Both the position numbers and the translations under genes were made by a program. Positions 8,464-17,803 of a stretch of 64,000 bases of DNA are shown here, in pieces. The DNA comes from JBCCGI01 sp039029355 (GTDB lineage: Bacteria > Planctomycetota > UBA1135 > GCA-002686595): positions 26,060 to 90,059 of the forward strand of contig JBCCGI010000028.1 of NCBI GenBank assembly GCA_039029355.1. The letters run 5' to 3'. The notes beneath the pieces are model-generated. The model had not been told where the DNA came from. It did no database searches and saw only the letters and a list, made by a program, of their open reading frames with translations. Within the stretch, counting starts at the first letter, position 1; each line of letters begins with the position of its first letter.

Positions 8464-9195
8464 TCACGCCGCGGGCTTCTCCCACACGGACACGTGGGAG
8501 TCGCTCGTGGCGGTAAACGGCTGCTCTCCCCAGCCGCCCCAGCGGTGCTGTAGGCGCAGGCCCGCGAGCCGCGCCATCAGGTCCAGCTCGGCCGGCCAGG
8601 CGTAGCGGAAGGGGATCGAGATCAGGCGGTGTGCGCCTTCTTCCAGCCGGATGTGGCTCGAGATGAGCCCCTGCGTCACGACGTCGTACTCGTCGATCCC
8701 CCAGTACCCCGGCTCCGCGCCGAAGACGTGGTGGCGCTCTCCGAACGGCACCTTCTGCAGGCGCGGGACGATCACCTCGATCACGAAGCGTCCCCCGGGC
8801 TGCAGGTGCTGCGCGGCGTTCCGAAAGCACGCGACCTGAGCGTCCTGGGTCGTGAGGTTCATGATCGTGTTGAACACGAGGTAGACGAGCGAGAACGAGC
8901 CCTCGACCGCCGTGGTGGAGAAGTCGCCCAGCGTGGCTCGGACGACCTCCTCCTCCTGCTTCGCACGAAGCCGCGCGAGCATCGGACGCGACATGTCGAT
9001 GCCGTGCACCGCCACTCCGCGCGCGGCGAGCGGCAGGGCGATGCGCCCCGTGCCCACGCCCAGCTCGAGCGCCGCGCCGCCACCCGCGAGGCTCGCGAGG
9101 CGGTCGACGATCGGGGTGACGGACGCCGGGTCGGACCACTCGCCCTCGTCGTAGGTCGCCGCGATGGACCGGTCGAAGTAGCCGTCGTCGTGCAT
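8464..9195 (-). CDS. SAM-dependent class I methyltransferase
   Basis: 243 residues with a complete Rossmann methyltransferase core of the methyltransferase-25 type. Motif I is ALELGVGTGRIALPLA (~42-57), followed by VAVHGIDMSRPMLARLRAK (motif II, acidic residue binding the ribose), a motif III-like TLGDFST, and the motif IV strand FSLVYLVFNTIMNL. The C-terminal half (GYWGIDEYDVVTQGLISSHIRLEEG) resembles the beta extension of small-molecule methyltransferases. The substrate cannot be told. It lies 15 bp downstream of a lipoprotein gene on the same strand, so the two probably form an operon, and it is convergent with the HAF gene. Confidence 0.88.
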   Translation of the reverse strand: MHDDGYFDRSIAATYDEGEWSDPASVTPIVDRLASLAGGGAALELGVGTGRIALPLAARGVAVHGIDMSRPMLARLRAKQEEEVVRATLGDFSTTAVEGSFSLVYLVFNTIMNLTTQDAQVACFRNAAQHLQPGGRFVIEVIVPRLQKVPFGERHHVFGAEPGYWGIDEYDVVTQGLISSHIRLEEGAHRLISIPFRYAWPAELDLMARLAGLRLQHRWGGWGEQPFTATSDSHVSVWEKPAA

Positions 9196-9210
9196 GCGCC
9201 CGGACGGTCG

Positions 9211-9702
9211 TCAGTCGCCGTGGATCGCCAGTCCACTGGCTTCGAACAGAGCCGTAACCTGTGGCTCCACGACCTCCGACGTCAGGTGCCCGTCCACCTG
9301 CTCGCCGTCGCGGTAGACCTTCATCGACAGGCACTCGAAGCAGACGACGAGGTCCCAGCGCGAGCCATCGGCCTCGACGCGCAGGCCGTGGCGCGGACTG
9401 AAGCACGCGGCGACCATGCCGTTGGAGGCCTCGATCCCGCGCTCCACGAGCGCGAGCACGCGGTTCCGATCCCCGCCGTCGTCCAGCGGCGCACGCCCCA
9501 GGACCCCGTAGCCGTGGAAGCGCGGGCGCTCGTCCGCCTCTTCGAGCTGGTAGGGATAGGGGTGCAACGCGACGAGCTCGACCGCCTGCGGATCCGCGAG
9601 CGCGGCCAGCACGCCGTCGGGCCGCACCTCCGTCGCAAGCGATCGCGAGCACGCGCCGATCAGCAGCGTCGCGGCCAACGCCGCTGTGGTACGGGACTTC
9701 AT
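9211..9702 (-). CDS. Small lipoprotein of unknown function
   Basis: About 163 residues from ATG 9702 (MKSRTTAALAATLLIGACS). A TTG three codons further upstream is possible but less likely. The lipobox LIGAC places the lipidated Cys at about residue 18. The mature part has no motif I recognise; it includes ALADPQAVELVALHPYPYQ, FHGYGVLGRAPLDD and YRDGEQVDGHLTSEVVE, and two Cys separated by one hydrophobic strand (VVCFECLSMKVYRDG). This pattern recurs in small proteins annotated only as hypothetical. It is the first gene of a probable two-gene operon with the methyltransferase, and divergent from the Asp-box exoprotein 202 bp away. Confidence 0.6.
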   Translation of the reverse strand: MKSRTTAALAATLLIGACSRSLATEVRPDGVLAALADPQAVELVALHPYPYQLEEADERPRFHGYGVLGRAPLDDGGDRNRVLALVERGIEASNGMVAACFSPRHGLRVEADGSRWDLVVCFECLSMKVYRDGEQVDGHLTSEVVEPQVTALFEASGLAIHGD

Positions 9703-9904
9703 GGGGTCCAAGGTAGCAGAGGGCGATGGCTCGGATGGCGGGATCTCCGCTCGCGCGCGACAAGGCCGGCCGGCTGCGAAGGCGGGATCGGGCTGAAGGC
9801 CGAGTCAGCAGAGCTCTTGCGGTCGGGGCCACACGCACACCGAGCGCTCGCGTACGATGCACGGGCGAAGGCCTCCCCTCCTTCCCGAATCCACCCGAGC
9901 CATC

Positions 9905-11653
9905 ATGGTCCTGACCTCAGCGCTCCTCCTCGTCGCAGCACCGGCTCTTCAGGAGCCCCGCACCCCGACCCTCGTCACCGACACCGTTCCCCCGCTGCAG
10001 TGGCAGCTCGAGCTCGCCACGACCGGCGACCATGTCGTCTCCACCTGGCGGGCGAGCGGCTCCGACTCGCTCTACCTCACGCTGTCCGACGGTCGCGGGC
10101 TGGCCTGGTCGGCCCCGGTCGAGCTCGACGTGACCCCCGGCACCGCGGGGGTGGTCAGGCACAGCTTGGCCGCGCTCGGCGACACCGCCTGGATCGCCTG
10201 GGACGACACCCGCCTCCACCTCGGGTCGACCTTCAGCGAGCCGCAGAGCGCCCCCTTCCTGCGCCCCATCGACCTCACCGGCGGCTCGCTCGGCGCCGAG
10301 GTTGCGCTGCCGGTGATGGGCCCGATCGACGACACCGAGACGACGGTGATGGCGATCGAGGCGGTCGAGGTCGCGGGCGAAGTACACGTGCACGTGCTGC
10401 TCTACTCAGAGACCTTCTCGGACGGCAACCGGCGCCTGATCCTGACCTCGTCGCACGACGGGGGAGCCACGTTCCCCTTCACGGAGGTCGTGGCTACGGG
10501 GCTCTTCTACTACCAGGAGACGGCGGCGCTCGTCGTCGAAGGCGAGACGCTGCATGTGGCGTTCGAGGGCGGCGACACGATCCTGGGTCCGCTCCAGGTT
10601 CGCTACCAACGCTCTAGTGACGGCGGTGAGAGCCTCGACTTCAGCCCGACGCAGGTGCTCTTCGACGGCGCCGAGCTGGGTCTGGTCACGCTGCTTGCGG
10701 CCGCCACGAACGACCGCCTGGTCGTGACCTGGACCGACGACGAGGTGATCTCCGACGAGCCCTTCAACATCGCGAGCCGGGCGCGCGCCGTGGTCTCCGA
10801 CGACGGCGGCGACAGCTTCACCGCCGCGGCTCTGCTCGATGAGGTGGCGAGCCCCTACCTGCGCCTCCGCATCGAGGGGGCCCTCGTCGAGCCGGCCTCG
10901 GGCAACACCACGGTCGCCTGGGGCGAGACCAACATCGACGGCGGGAACTACACCATCTATTACAGCGCCTCGCCGGACGCGGGCGCGAGCTGGCAGCCCT
11001 CGGGGATCCTCATGAACGGCATGGGGTCGGGCTTCTCCGGCCTCCTGGGCGACTCCCAAGGGCGCGGCCGGGTGGTGCTCGTCCGCGCCTTCAACGACCC
11101 GTTGGGCTTCCCGGCCTTCGACCGCACGCTGGCGGCGGTCTCCTACGACGGCGGCCTTCAGTTTGAGCCGGCCTTCGTGCTGGGGGCGTTCGGCAACTCG
11201 GCGCACGCGGCCGTCTACAACGAGCGCTACCAGAACGTCGTGGCGCTGATGCGCTCGCAGCCCGGCAGCGCGCTGACCGCGGGCGGCTTCCGGCCGCAGA
11301 CGCTGAACATCGACGGCTACCAGGCCGGTCCGGCGACGATCCAGGCCTCCTTCGAGCGCTTCGACGACGGAAGCCAGTCGGTGTGGCTCGTCGCGTCCGA
11401 CGCGCTCGGCGACCTGCCGCTGCCCTTCGGGGACGGGCGCAACCTCGGCCTGGCGGCGACGCCGCTCCTGATCGACACGATCTCGACGCCGGCGGTCTTC
11501 CTCGTGGACGTCGACGCCGACGGCGCGGCGACGCTGCCTCCGCTGAACACCTCGATCCCGGTCGGGCTCACGCTGCACTTCGCGGCGCTGGGCTTCGACC
11601 TCGCGACGCTCGGCTTCGGCGACATCTCCGACGTGCGGACCGAGCAGCCGTAG
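9905..11653 (+). CDS. Secreted sialidase-like (Asp-box/BNR) beta-propeller protein
   Basis: 582 residues from ATG 9905, chosen because it begins a signal peptide (MVLTSALLLVAAPALQEP). The longer frame to 9857 has no better support. At least five Asp-box motifs of the S-x-D-x-G-x-x-[FW] type are visible: SHDGGATF, SSDGGESL, SDDGGDSF, SPDAGASW and SYDGGLQF, spaced by 60-130 residues as in six-bladed sialidase propellers. I do not see the arginine triad needed to call it an active exo-sialidase, so it may be a carbohydrate- or protein-binding propeller. The C-terminal ~100 residues form a separate beta domain ending GFGDISDVRTEQP. It is convergent with the kinase at 11678, with 24 bp between the two stops. 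Confidence 0.75.
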   Translation: MVLTSALLLVAAPALQEPRTPTLVTDTVPPLQWQLELATTGDHVVSTWRASGSDSLYLTLSDGRGLAWSAPVELDVTPGTAGVVRHSLAALGDTAWIAWDDTRLHLGSTFSEPQSAPFLRPIDLTGGSLGAEVALPVMGPIDDTETTVMAIEAVEVAGEVHVHVLLYSETFSDGNRRLILTSSHDGGATFPFTEVVATGLFYYQETAALVVEGETLHVAFEGGDTILGPLQVRYQRSSDGGESLDFSPTQVLFDGAELGLVTLLAAATNDRLVVTWTDDEVISDEPFNIASRARAVVSDDGGDSFTAAALLDEVASPYLRLRIEGALVEPASGNTTVAWGETNIDGGNYTIYYSASPDAGASWQPSGILMNGMGSGFSGLLGDSQGRGRVVLVRAFNDPLGFPAFDRTLAAVSYDGGLQFEPAFVLGAFGNSAHAAVYNERYQNVVALMRSQPGSALTAGGFRPQTLNIDGYQAGPATIQASFERFDDGSQSVWLVASDALGDLPLPFGDGRNLGLAATPLLIDTISTPAVFLVDVDADGAATLPPLNTSIPVGLTLHFAALGFDLATLGFGDISDVRTEQP

Positions 11654-11677
11654 TCGCCGCGCACGCGCGCGCTCGGC

Positions 11678-13903
11678 TCAGGGCGCCCACCAAGGGCGCC
11701 CGCGTTCTTCGAGCAGCTCGTCCACATCGGAGAGCAGCTGCCCCTCGGTGAACGCGGGCGCCTCGGTCGCGCGGTCCTCCCACGCGCGCTCGATGCGCTC
11801 CAGCAGCCCGGAGTCGGGCCCCGCCGCGCGGCGCGCCGCGTCGCGCGCCTCGTCGAAGAGCGCGTCGCCTTCGCCCTCACGTCCGGCCCCCGCGGCGCGC
11901 GACGCGGCTACCGCCTGCAAGGCCAACGCTTGCGCCAGGACGTCGACCGGCTTCCAGCACGACTCGCGGACGCCCACGACCACTGACTCGGCCAGGCGCG
12001 CGGCGTTCGCAGGGTTCTCGGCCAGGAGCACGCGGGCCCGCAGCAGCCGTGCCAGGGCCCACGCGCGGAGCGCTGGTTCCTCGTCCTCCTCCTCGAGGCG
12101 CTCGGCCAGCTCGGCGCTGATCTCGGCCAGGACGTCCGGGTCCAGCGGATCGACGAGGCCCGTATCGCGCAGGACGGCGTGGAGCCGCAGCAGCGCGTGG
12201 AGCTCTCCGGTCGCCGCGACCTCGGGCTCCTCCCAGCGGTCGCCGTCGACCCAGTCGAGCCAGGTGCCGAGCACCTCGGGCTCGCCGATCCCGAGCAGGA
12301 GCAGGAGCAGGGCCACGGCCGGCTCGTCGGCATCGAGCTCGGGAAGCTCGAACTCGGCCTCCTCCAGCTCTTCGAGATCCTCGAGGAACGCCTCGAGCTC
12401 CGGCTCGTCCGCGGTCCACGCGGTGCGCAACAGGTCGTCCACATCGGCCTGGTCGAGCGGCGCGCCGGAGCGCACGAGGTTGGTCGCGCGCAGCAGCCGG
12501 TACTCGACCCTGGCGTCGTGCTCGAGCAGCTCCGGGTTGACGCGCTCGAGACCCGAGAGCGCGGCCGCGGGCAGGCCGAGCCGCGTGCACAGCCGCGCGA
12601 GGTCGAGCCGCCGCTCCCCGGGCAGCGGCCAGTCCTCGGCGACCGCCTCGAGCGCGATCGCCGCGCCCTGCTCCACCTCGCCGTCGTCGGCCAGGCGCGC
12701 GGCGTAGGCGACGCGCAGGCTCGGCGAGCCGCGCTCCGCGGCGATCGCTCCGAGCGTCTCCGTGTCGATCGGAATGTCGAGCGTCGGCAGGACCTCGATC
12801 TCCTCGAGCACGGCCGCGCCGAAGCGCTCCAGGTCCGTCTCGCGCTGCAGCAGCCGTGACGCGACGAGCCCGGCGGCGATGCCGGCCGCGAGCAAGGCGA
12901 CCGCGACGAGCGGTCCCGGACGGCGGGCCGGTGCCGCGCCCCGCTGCTCCGCGCCGAGCAGCCCCTCCACCAGGGCCGCCGCGAAATCCCCCGCCGACCC
13001 GAAGCGCTCCGCCGGCTCGGCGTGGCCGGCGCGCGCCAACGCCTCGTCGAGCGCGCGGCGACGCGCCTCGGGTAGGTCGTCGACCAGGCCCTCGAAGAGC
13101 GTCCGCGCGAGCGCCCCCAGGCTGAAGACGTCCGCCGACGAGGTCGCCTCCTCGCCGCGGTTCTGCTCTGGGCTGGCGTACGCCGGCGTTCGCGGCGCGC
13201 CTCCGACCGTCAGGCTGCTCGACTCGATGCTCGCGCGCTCGGTGACACGCGCGGCACCGAAGTCGATCAGCACGGGCCAGCCCTCGTCCGACACGATGAC
13301 GTTGCCCGGCTTCACGTCGCGGTGGATGAAACCGCGCGCATGGGCGTGGTCGAGCGCCCCGGCGAGCTGCTCGATCATGCGCAGCGTCGTCGCGAGGTCC
13401 GGCCGGCGGTCGCGCACGAAGGCGTCGATCGGGCGCCCCCGCAGCGCCTCCAGCACGACGAACGGCACGCCCGCGTCGGTCTCACCCGCGTCCACAACGT
13501 TCACGACGTTCGGATGGTCGAGCTGAGCGAGGATGCGGCGCTCCTGGATCAGCCGCAGGCGCGCCTCCTCGACCTCGAAGCGACCGGGCGCCGGGAACTT
13601 GACCGCCACCATCAGCTCGGCCGCCGCGCGCGAAGAGGCGAGCCACACCGAGCCCATCCCGCCGTCGCCGATCGGCGCGAGCAGCTGGTACGCACCGATC
13701 GTGTCGCCCGGCCAGGGGTACGCGCGCGGCGCCGCCTCCTCGCCCGGCGCGTCGCCGAGCCGCTCCTCGACGTCGAGCATCGCTCGCAGACGGGCCTGAA
13801 CCTTGGGCTGCGACGCGAGCCCCTCGAGCATCGCCGCGCGCTCGGACGGCGGTCGGTCAAGCAGCTCGTTGAACAGGCGCCAGATCAGCGGAGGCTCAGT
13901 CAT
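11678..13903 (-). CDS. Membrane Ser/Thr protein kinase with helical C-terminal region
   Basis: 741 residues starting at ATG 13903, inside the 3' end of the sigma gene (8-bp overlap, so translational coupling is likely). An N-terminal helical segment of ~65 residues precedes the kinase domain: GDGGMGSVW glycine loop (~79), VAVKFP lysine, HRDVKPGNVIV catalytic loop, VLIDFGAARV, and YASPEQNRGEEATSSADVFSLGALA. The lobe after it is shorter than usual. A membrane helix (LVAVALLAAGIAAGLVASRLL) sits at about residue 350, followed by ~370 very Glu/Leu-rich residues with irregular helical repeats (EAFLEDLEELEEAEFELPEL) rather than clean TPRs. With the sigma factor upstream it forms a sigma/kinase regulatory module; the preceding gene is a cytochrome c peroxidase. 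Confidence 0.88.
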   Translation of the reverse strand: MTEPPLIWRLFNELLDRPPSERAAMLEGLASQPKVQARLRAMLDVEERLGDAPGEEAAPRAYPWPGDTIGAYQLLAPIGDGGMGSVWLASSRAAAELMVAVKFPAPGRFEVEEARLRLIQERRILAQLDHPNVVNVVDAGETDAGVPFVVLEALRGRPIDAFVRDRRPDLATTLRMIEQLAGALDHAHARGFIHRDVKPGNVIVSDEGWPVLIDFGAARVTERASIESSSLTVGGAPRTPAYASPEQNRGEEATSSADVFSLGALARTLFEGLVDDLPEARRRALDEALARAGHAEPAERFGSAGDFAAALVEGLLGAEQRGAAPARRPGPLVAVALLAAGIAAGLVASRLLQRETDLERFGAAVLEEIEVLPTLDIPIDTETLGAIAAERGSPSLRVAYAARLADDGEVEQGAAIALEAVAEDWPLPGERRLDLARLCTRLGLPAAALSGLERVNPELLEHDARVEYRLLRATNLVRSGAPLDQADVDDLLRTAWTADEPELEAFLEDLEELEEAEFELPELDADEPAVALLLLLLGIGEPEVLGTWLDWVDGDRWEEPEVAATGELHALLRLHAVLRDTGLVDPLDPDVLAEISAELAERLEEEDEEPALRAWALARLLRARVLLAENPANAARLAESVVVGVRESCWKPVDVLAQALALQAVAASRAAGAGREGEGDALFDEARDAARRAAGPDSGLLERIERAWEDRATEAPAFTEGQLLSDVDELLEERGRPWWAP

Positions 13904-14519
13904 CGTTCGATCGGCCGTAGAGCTCGGTAACCAGCCAGGCGCGCGCAAAGCGCCAGCGGCGCTCGATCGTACGCTTGGAGACGTCCAGGGCCCGCGCGCA
14001 GTCGGCGGGGTCGAGCCCGCCGAAGAGCCGCAGCTCGGCGACCTGGGCGGACGCGGGCTCCTCGACCGCAAGCCGCTGCAGCGCCTCCTCGAGCGCCAGC
14101 GTGTCGAAGCTGTGGTCGTGGATCACGATCGTGTCGAGCTCGTCCGTCGGAGCCACGCCTCCCCCGCGCTTCGCCGCGCGCCGACGGCGCAGGTGATCGA
14201 CCAGCGTGCGGCGCATGGCCACGGCCGCCGCCACCATCAGGTTGGACCGATCGGCCCAACCGCTGCGGTCGCGCGCGAGGCGCAGGAAGGCCTCGTGCAC
14301 CAGGTCCGTCGCCTGAACGCTGTGCGGCCCGGAGCCCGCCAGGGTGCGTCGGGCGATCTCGCGCAGCTCGCCGTACACCAGCGGCAGTACGGACTGCAGG
14401 GCTCCAGCGACGTCGTTGCGGTCGGCGTGGAGCGCTCGGTCGACGGGATCGGTGTCGTCGCGCGCGTGTGCCAAGCGGCGGCCATATATAGCAGGGAGCC
14501 CCACACGCGACCACCGCAC
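13896..14519 (-). CDS. ECF-family RNA polymerase sigma factor
   Basis: About 190-207 residues. Hallmarks are LPLVYGELREIARRTL, VQATDLVHEAFLRLARDR, NLMVAAAVAMRRTLVDHLRRRRAAKRGGG, then region 4 VAELRLFGGLDPADCARALDVSKRTIERRWRFARAW with its helix-turn-helix. It belongs to the same planctomycete ECF group as 6695-7258. The start is unsure: no ATG lies in frame, GTG 14519 directly abuts the stop of the peroxidase gene, and GTG 14504 or TTG 14474 are alternatives. The gene runs from the peroxidase into the kinase, so cytochrome c peroxidase - sigma - kinase may be one transcript. An AT-rich CATATATAG patch at 14483-14491 could be a promoter element for the sigma/kinase pair. Confidence 0.88.
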   Translation of the reverse strand: MRWSRVGLPAIYGRRLAHARDDTDPVDRALHADRNDVAGALQSVLPLVYGELREIARRTLAGSGPHSVQATDLVHEAFLRLARDRSGWADRSNLMVAAAVAMRRTLVDHLRRRRAAKRGGGVAPTDELDTIVIHDHSFDTLALEEALQRLAVEEPASAQVAELRLFGGLDPADCARALDVSKRTIERRWRFARAWLVTELYGRSNDD

Positions 14520-15920
14520 CTAGGGAAACGCGGGCTGGCGCCGCAGGTGCTCGGGCAGCGGCGAGCCGGCGAGCGCGTCGAGGAAGGCGGCGAGGTCCGC
14601 CAGCTCGGCCTCGGAGAGCCCGAGCGGCACCAGGATGCGCTCGGCGGCGTGCTGCGCGGGCGCGGCTCCCTCGAGGGTGTTGTAGAAGCGCAGCACCTCG
14701 CCGAGGGTCGCGAACTGCCCCCGGTGCATGTACGGAGCGGTGCGCGACGCGTCGCGCAGCGACGGCGTCTTGAACTCGCCCCAGGTGTGCCCGCTCTTGA
14801 GGAGGTAGGCCAGCTTGTCCTCCGCCGCGCCCGCGGGGGCATCGGAGAAGGCGCCGGTGCCGCGGAAGGGGCTCTCGGCGACGAGGTCGATCCCCGCGTA
14901 GCGTCCCGGATCGGCGCGGCCGGGTTTCTCCGCTCCCGCGAGCGGCGGCACGCGGGTGTTGTGGAACTCGCGGTCGGTGAAGTTGGGGCCGGCGTGGCAC
15001 ACGCTGCACCCGGCGCGCCCCACGAAGAGCTTCAGCCCGTTGCGCTCGGAGGCCGAGAGCGCGCGCTGCTTCTCGGGATCGTGCTCGACCAACCCCTCGA
15101 CGAACACGTCGAACCGCGAGCCGCGCGAGACGATCCCGCGTTCGAACGCCGCCAGCGCCTTGCCGACGTTGACGAAGACCGCGTCGACGGCGGCGCGGTC
15201 GGCGGGACTCATCGACGCCCAGGCCTTCGCGTCGGGGTGCGCCGCGTCGTCGGGCACCGGCCGGCCGCGCCGCGGAAAGCGAGCGGCGTCGGACAGCTCG
15301 GGCAGCGCCCCGAAGACCTCGGTGTAGGCCTCGCGCAGCTGCGGATCCCCGTGGAGGAGGTGCGCGACCTCGAGCCGCGAGCCACCGTGCTCGCGCGGGT
15401 CCTCGAGCGGCTGCAGCGCCTGCGCCCACAGCGAGTCGGCGCGCCCGTCCCAGAAGAACCAGCGGTTGTAGGCGACGTTCAGCAGCGTCATCGAGTGGCG
15501 CTGCAGGTCCCCTTCACCGGTCGCGAGCTGCCGCCCGTCGGACCACCCGCGGTCCGGCGCATGGCAGGTCGCGCAGGCCACCTCGCCGCTCTTCGACAGG
15601 CGCCGATCGAAGAACAGGAAGCGGCCGAGGCGCGCCGCGCGCTCGTCGTCGGCGAAGCGGTTCGTCGGATCGGGGGGCGGGTCGGGCAGCGGCGAGTGCC
15701 GCAGGATCGCCTGCACCTCGTCCCTCGTGAAGCCCTCGGGAACCGCGGGCGCGGCCGCGACCTTGGCGCGGCCACCGCAGCCAGCGGCACAGAGCGCGAC
15801 CAGCCCAACGACCATCCACCGGCGCCGCGGTGGCGTCCGTTCACCGACGACGCCGCTCCGGGGGAAGGCCGCGAAGGCGAAGGCGTTCGGGGGCAAAAGG
15901 CGCGCAAGGGCGTGCTTCAT
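14520..15920 (-). CDS. Di-haem cytochrome c peroxidase / MauG-family protein
   Basis: Up to 466 residues. ATG 15920 gives a long basic N-terminus; ATG 15815 would give MVVGLVALCAAGC, a lipobox-like leader, and is a real alternative. Two c-type haem sites are visible: CATCH in GEVACATCHAPDRGW, and CSVCH in GRAGCSVCHAGPNFTD, about 170 residues apart, as in bacterial di-haem cytochrome c peroxidases and MauG relatives. LRDASRTAPYMHRGQFATLGEVLRFYN is the conserved C-terminal segment carrying a distal-haem Met/His ligand. It is expected to act in the periplasm, using electrons from a small cytochrome to reduce peroxide or oxidise a substrate. It is followed without a gap by an ECF sigma factor. 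Confidence 0.88.
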   Translation of the reverse strand: MKHALARLLPPNAFAFAAFPRSGVVGERTPPRRRWMVVGLVALCAAGCGGRAKVAAAPAVPEGFTRDEVQAILRHSPLPDPPPDPTNRFADDERAARLGRFLFFDRRLSKSGEVACATCHAPDRGWSDGRQLATGEGDLQRHSMTLLNVAYNRWFFWDGRADSLWAQALQPLEDPREHGGSRLEVAHLLHGDPQLREAYTEVFGALPELSDAARFPRRGRPVPDDAAHPDAKAWASMSPADRAAVDAVFVNVGKALAAFERGIVSRGSRFDVFVEGLVEHDPEKQRALSASERNGLKLFVGRAGCSVCHAGPNFTDREFHNTRVPPLAGAEKPGRADPGRYAGIDLVAESPFRGTGAFSDAPAGAAEDKLAYLLKSGHTWGEFKTPSLRDASRTAPYMHRGQFATLGEVLRFYNTLEGAAPAQHAAERILVPLGLSEAELADLAAFLDALAGSPLPEHLRRQPAFP

Positions 15921-16116
15921 GGGAGGTCGCGCTACGGGTTGGGACACTCGGACACCGGAGTCGCGCAGAAAGCCGGCGGGCGCCGACACGCGCCCTCCCT
16001 CCGGGCGTGGCGCCGGCCCGGCCAGAAGCGCCTCAAGTGCTTTGCAGGCTGCCACTTGCGCCGAAAACGCCCCTCCGCAGCGGGGCGCGCGATACCGCCC
16101 GCACTAGGCTGGCGGC

Positions 16117-17601
16117 ATGCAGCGCCCCCTACGCCTCGCAGCGCTCCTCTGGATCGCCACCGCCTGCACCGCGTCGCCCGCCCGACGGGAGGGCGCGCCG
16201 CCCAACGTCCTGATCCTCTACACCGACGACCAGGGCTACGGCGACTGCGGCGCCTACAACGACGACCCGCGGCTGCAGACGCCCAACCTCGACCGCCTCG
16301 CGGCGGAGGGGATGCGCTTCCTCGACGCGCACAGCTCGGGGTCGGTCTGCACGCCCTCGCGCTATGGGCTCCTGACCGGACGCTACGCCTGGCGCACCGA
16401 GCGCGGCGACGTGGTGCTCGGAGCCGACGCGGAGGTGCTGATCGAACCGGGCCGCGTCACGCTCGCGAGCCTCCTGCGCGACCACGGCTACCGGACCGCC
16501 GCCGTCGGCAAGTGGCACCTCGGCATGCGAATCCCCGGCACAAAGGGCAACCGCGACTGGACCCAGCCGGTCGAGGACGGCCCGCTGCAACGCGGCTTCG
16601 ACGAGTTCTACGGCATCCCGGCCTCGATGAACTTCGGCGTGCTGACCTGGTTCGACGGCGCACACGCCGTCGAGCCCGCCACCCTCTGGACGCGCAAGAA
16701 GTTCCCCGCCAGCGAGATCGAGACCAAGCCCTTCGACTACCGCATGGCGCCCCCGTTCGACGAGGAACGCCTCAACAAGAGCGACATCGAGGTCGCCCCC
16801 GGCTTCCGCGACGTCGACGCGCTCGCGATCATCGCCGAGCACGCGGTCGCCTTCCTCGAACGCGCCGCCGAACAACCCGACCAGCCGTTCTTCCTCTACG
16901 TCCCCTTCACCTCCCCCCACCTGCCGCACTGCACCGCACCCGACTTCCAGGGCCGCACCCAGCTCGGCAACTACGGCGACTTCCTGCTCGAGACCGACGC
17001 CCGCATCGGGGCGATCCTCTCCGCGCTCGACCGCGGCGGCCTCTCCGAGAACACCCTGGTCGTCTTCAGCTCGGACAACGGCCCCGAGAACAACCGCGCC
17101 GACTGGCAGCGGATCTACGGCCACGACCCCTCCGGCGGCTTCCGCGGCGGCAAGCGCGACCTGTACGAGGGCGGGCATCGCGTGCCGCTGCTCGTCCGTT
17201 GGCCCAACGTCGTACGGCCCGGCTCGTCGTTTGACGGCGCGGTCGGGCAGGTCGATCTGCTGCGTACGGTCGCCGACGCCCTGGGCGCTGAGCTGCCGCG
17301 GGATGCGGGCGAGGACAGCGTGAGCTTCCTCCCGGCGCTGCGCGGCGAGGAGCATCGCCGCGAGGTGCCGCTGGTGCACCGTGCGGGCAAGCGCGCGGCG
17401 TTGCGTAGCGGGCGGTACAAGCTGCACCGGTATCCGGGGAAGGATGGGGATGGGCGGCGCCTCGAGCTCTACGACCTCGACTCGGATCCGGGCGAACGGG
17501 AGAACCTCGCGGGGCACCATCCGGAACGAGTTGAGGATCTGGAGCGCCGACTAGAGCAACTGCTCGGGCATCCGGATCCTGTGCAGAGCTCATCGGACTA
17601 A
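16117..17601 (+). CDS. Secreted arylsulfatase (Cys-type, formylglycine-dependent)
   Basis: 494 residues. The leader MQRPLRLAALLWIATAC has a lipobox-like end (ATAC at residue 17), suggesting a lipoprotein. The sulfatase fold follows: metal-binding LILYTDDQGYGD (~32), active-site CTPSR with Cys78 (the residue converted to formylglycine) and GLLTGRY, GKWHLGM, YVPFTSPHLPH, and VVFSSDNGPENN. Length is typical of S1-family sulfatases. Substrate cannot be assigned; planctomycetes use such enzymes on sulfated algal polysaccharides. No dedicated maturase is adjacent, and the nearest SUMF1 domain (38.8-41.4 kb) is a kinase-fused regulatory type. It is divergent from the cytochrome c peroxidase. Confidence 0.93.
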   Translation: MQRPLRLAALLWIATACTASPARREGAPPNVLILYTDDQGYGDCGAYNDDPRLQTPNLDRLAAEGMRFLDAHSSGSVCTPSRYGLLTGRYAWRTERGDVVLGADAEVLIEPGRVTLASLLRDHGYRTAAVGKWHLGMRIPGTKGNRDWTQPVEDGPLQRGFDEFYGIPASMNFGVLTWFDGAHAVEPATLWTRKKFPASEIETKPFDYRMAPPFDEERLNKSDIEVAPGFRDVDALAIIAEHAVAFLERAAEQPDQPFFLYVPFTSPHLPHCTAPDFQGRTQLGNYGDFLLETDARIGAILSALDRGGLSENTLVVFSSDNGPENNRADWQRIYGHDPSGGFRGGKRDLYEGGHRVPLLVRWPNVVRPGSSFDGAVGQVDLLRTVADALGAELPRDAGEDSVSFLPALRGEEHRREVPLVHRAGKRAALRSGRYKLHRYPGKDGDGRRLELYDLDSDPGERENLAGHHPERVEDLERRLEQLLGHPDPVQSSSD

Positions 17602-17803
17602 TCGTCCTCGCAGCGGCGAAAAGGCGTGGGGCTGCAGAGTGGTATTGGCTTAGCCCAGGCACGGCCGGTCGAGTCACGCTTGGCACCGATCCAGGCGCAT
17701 CCGTTGGGAACAGAAAGATTACGGCCTCCAACGGCGCATGCGTCGGTCACGACCGGTCTAAACCTCCGGTCGCAAGCACCACCCAGATAACTCCCCTCAA
17801 CGG

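Noticed and set aside
14483..14491. CATATATAG as sigma-gene start codon
   Set aside because: The ATG it contains on the minus strand is out of frame with the sigma gene; at most the patch is a promoter element.
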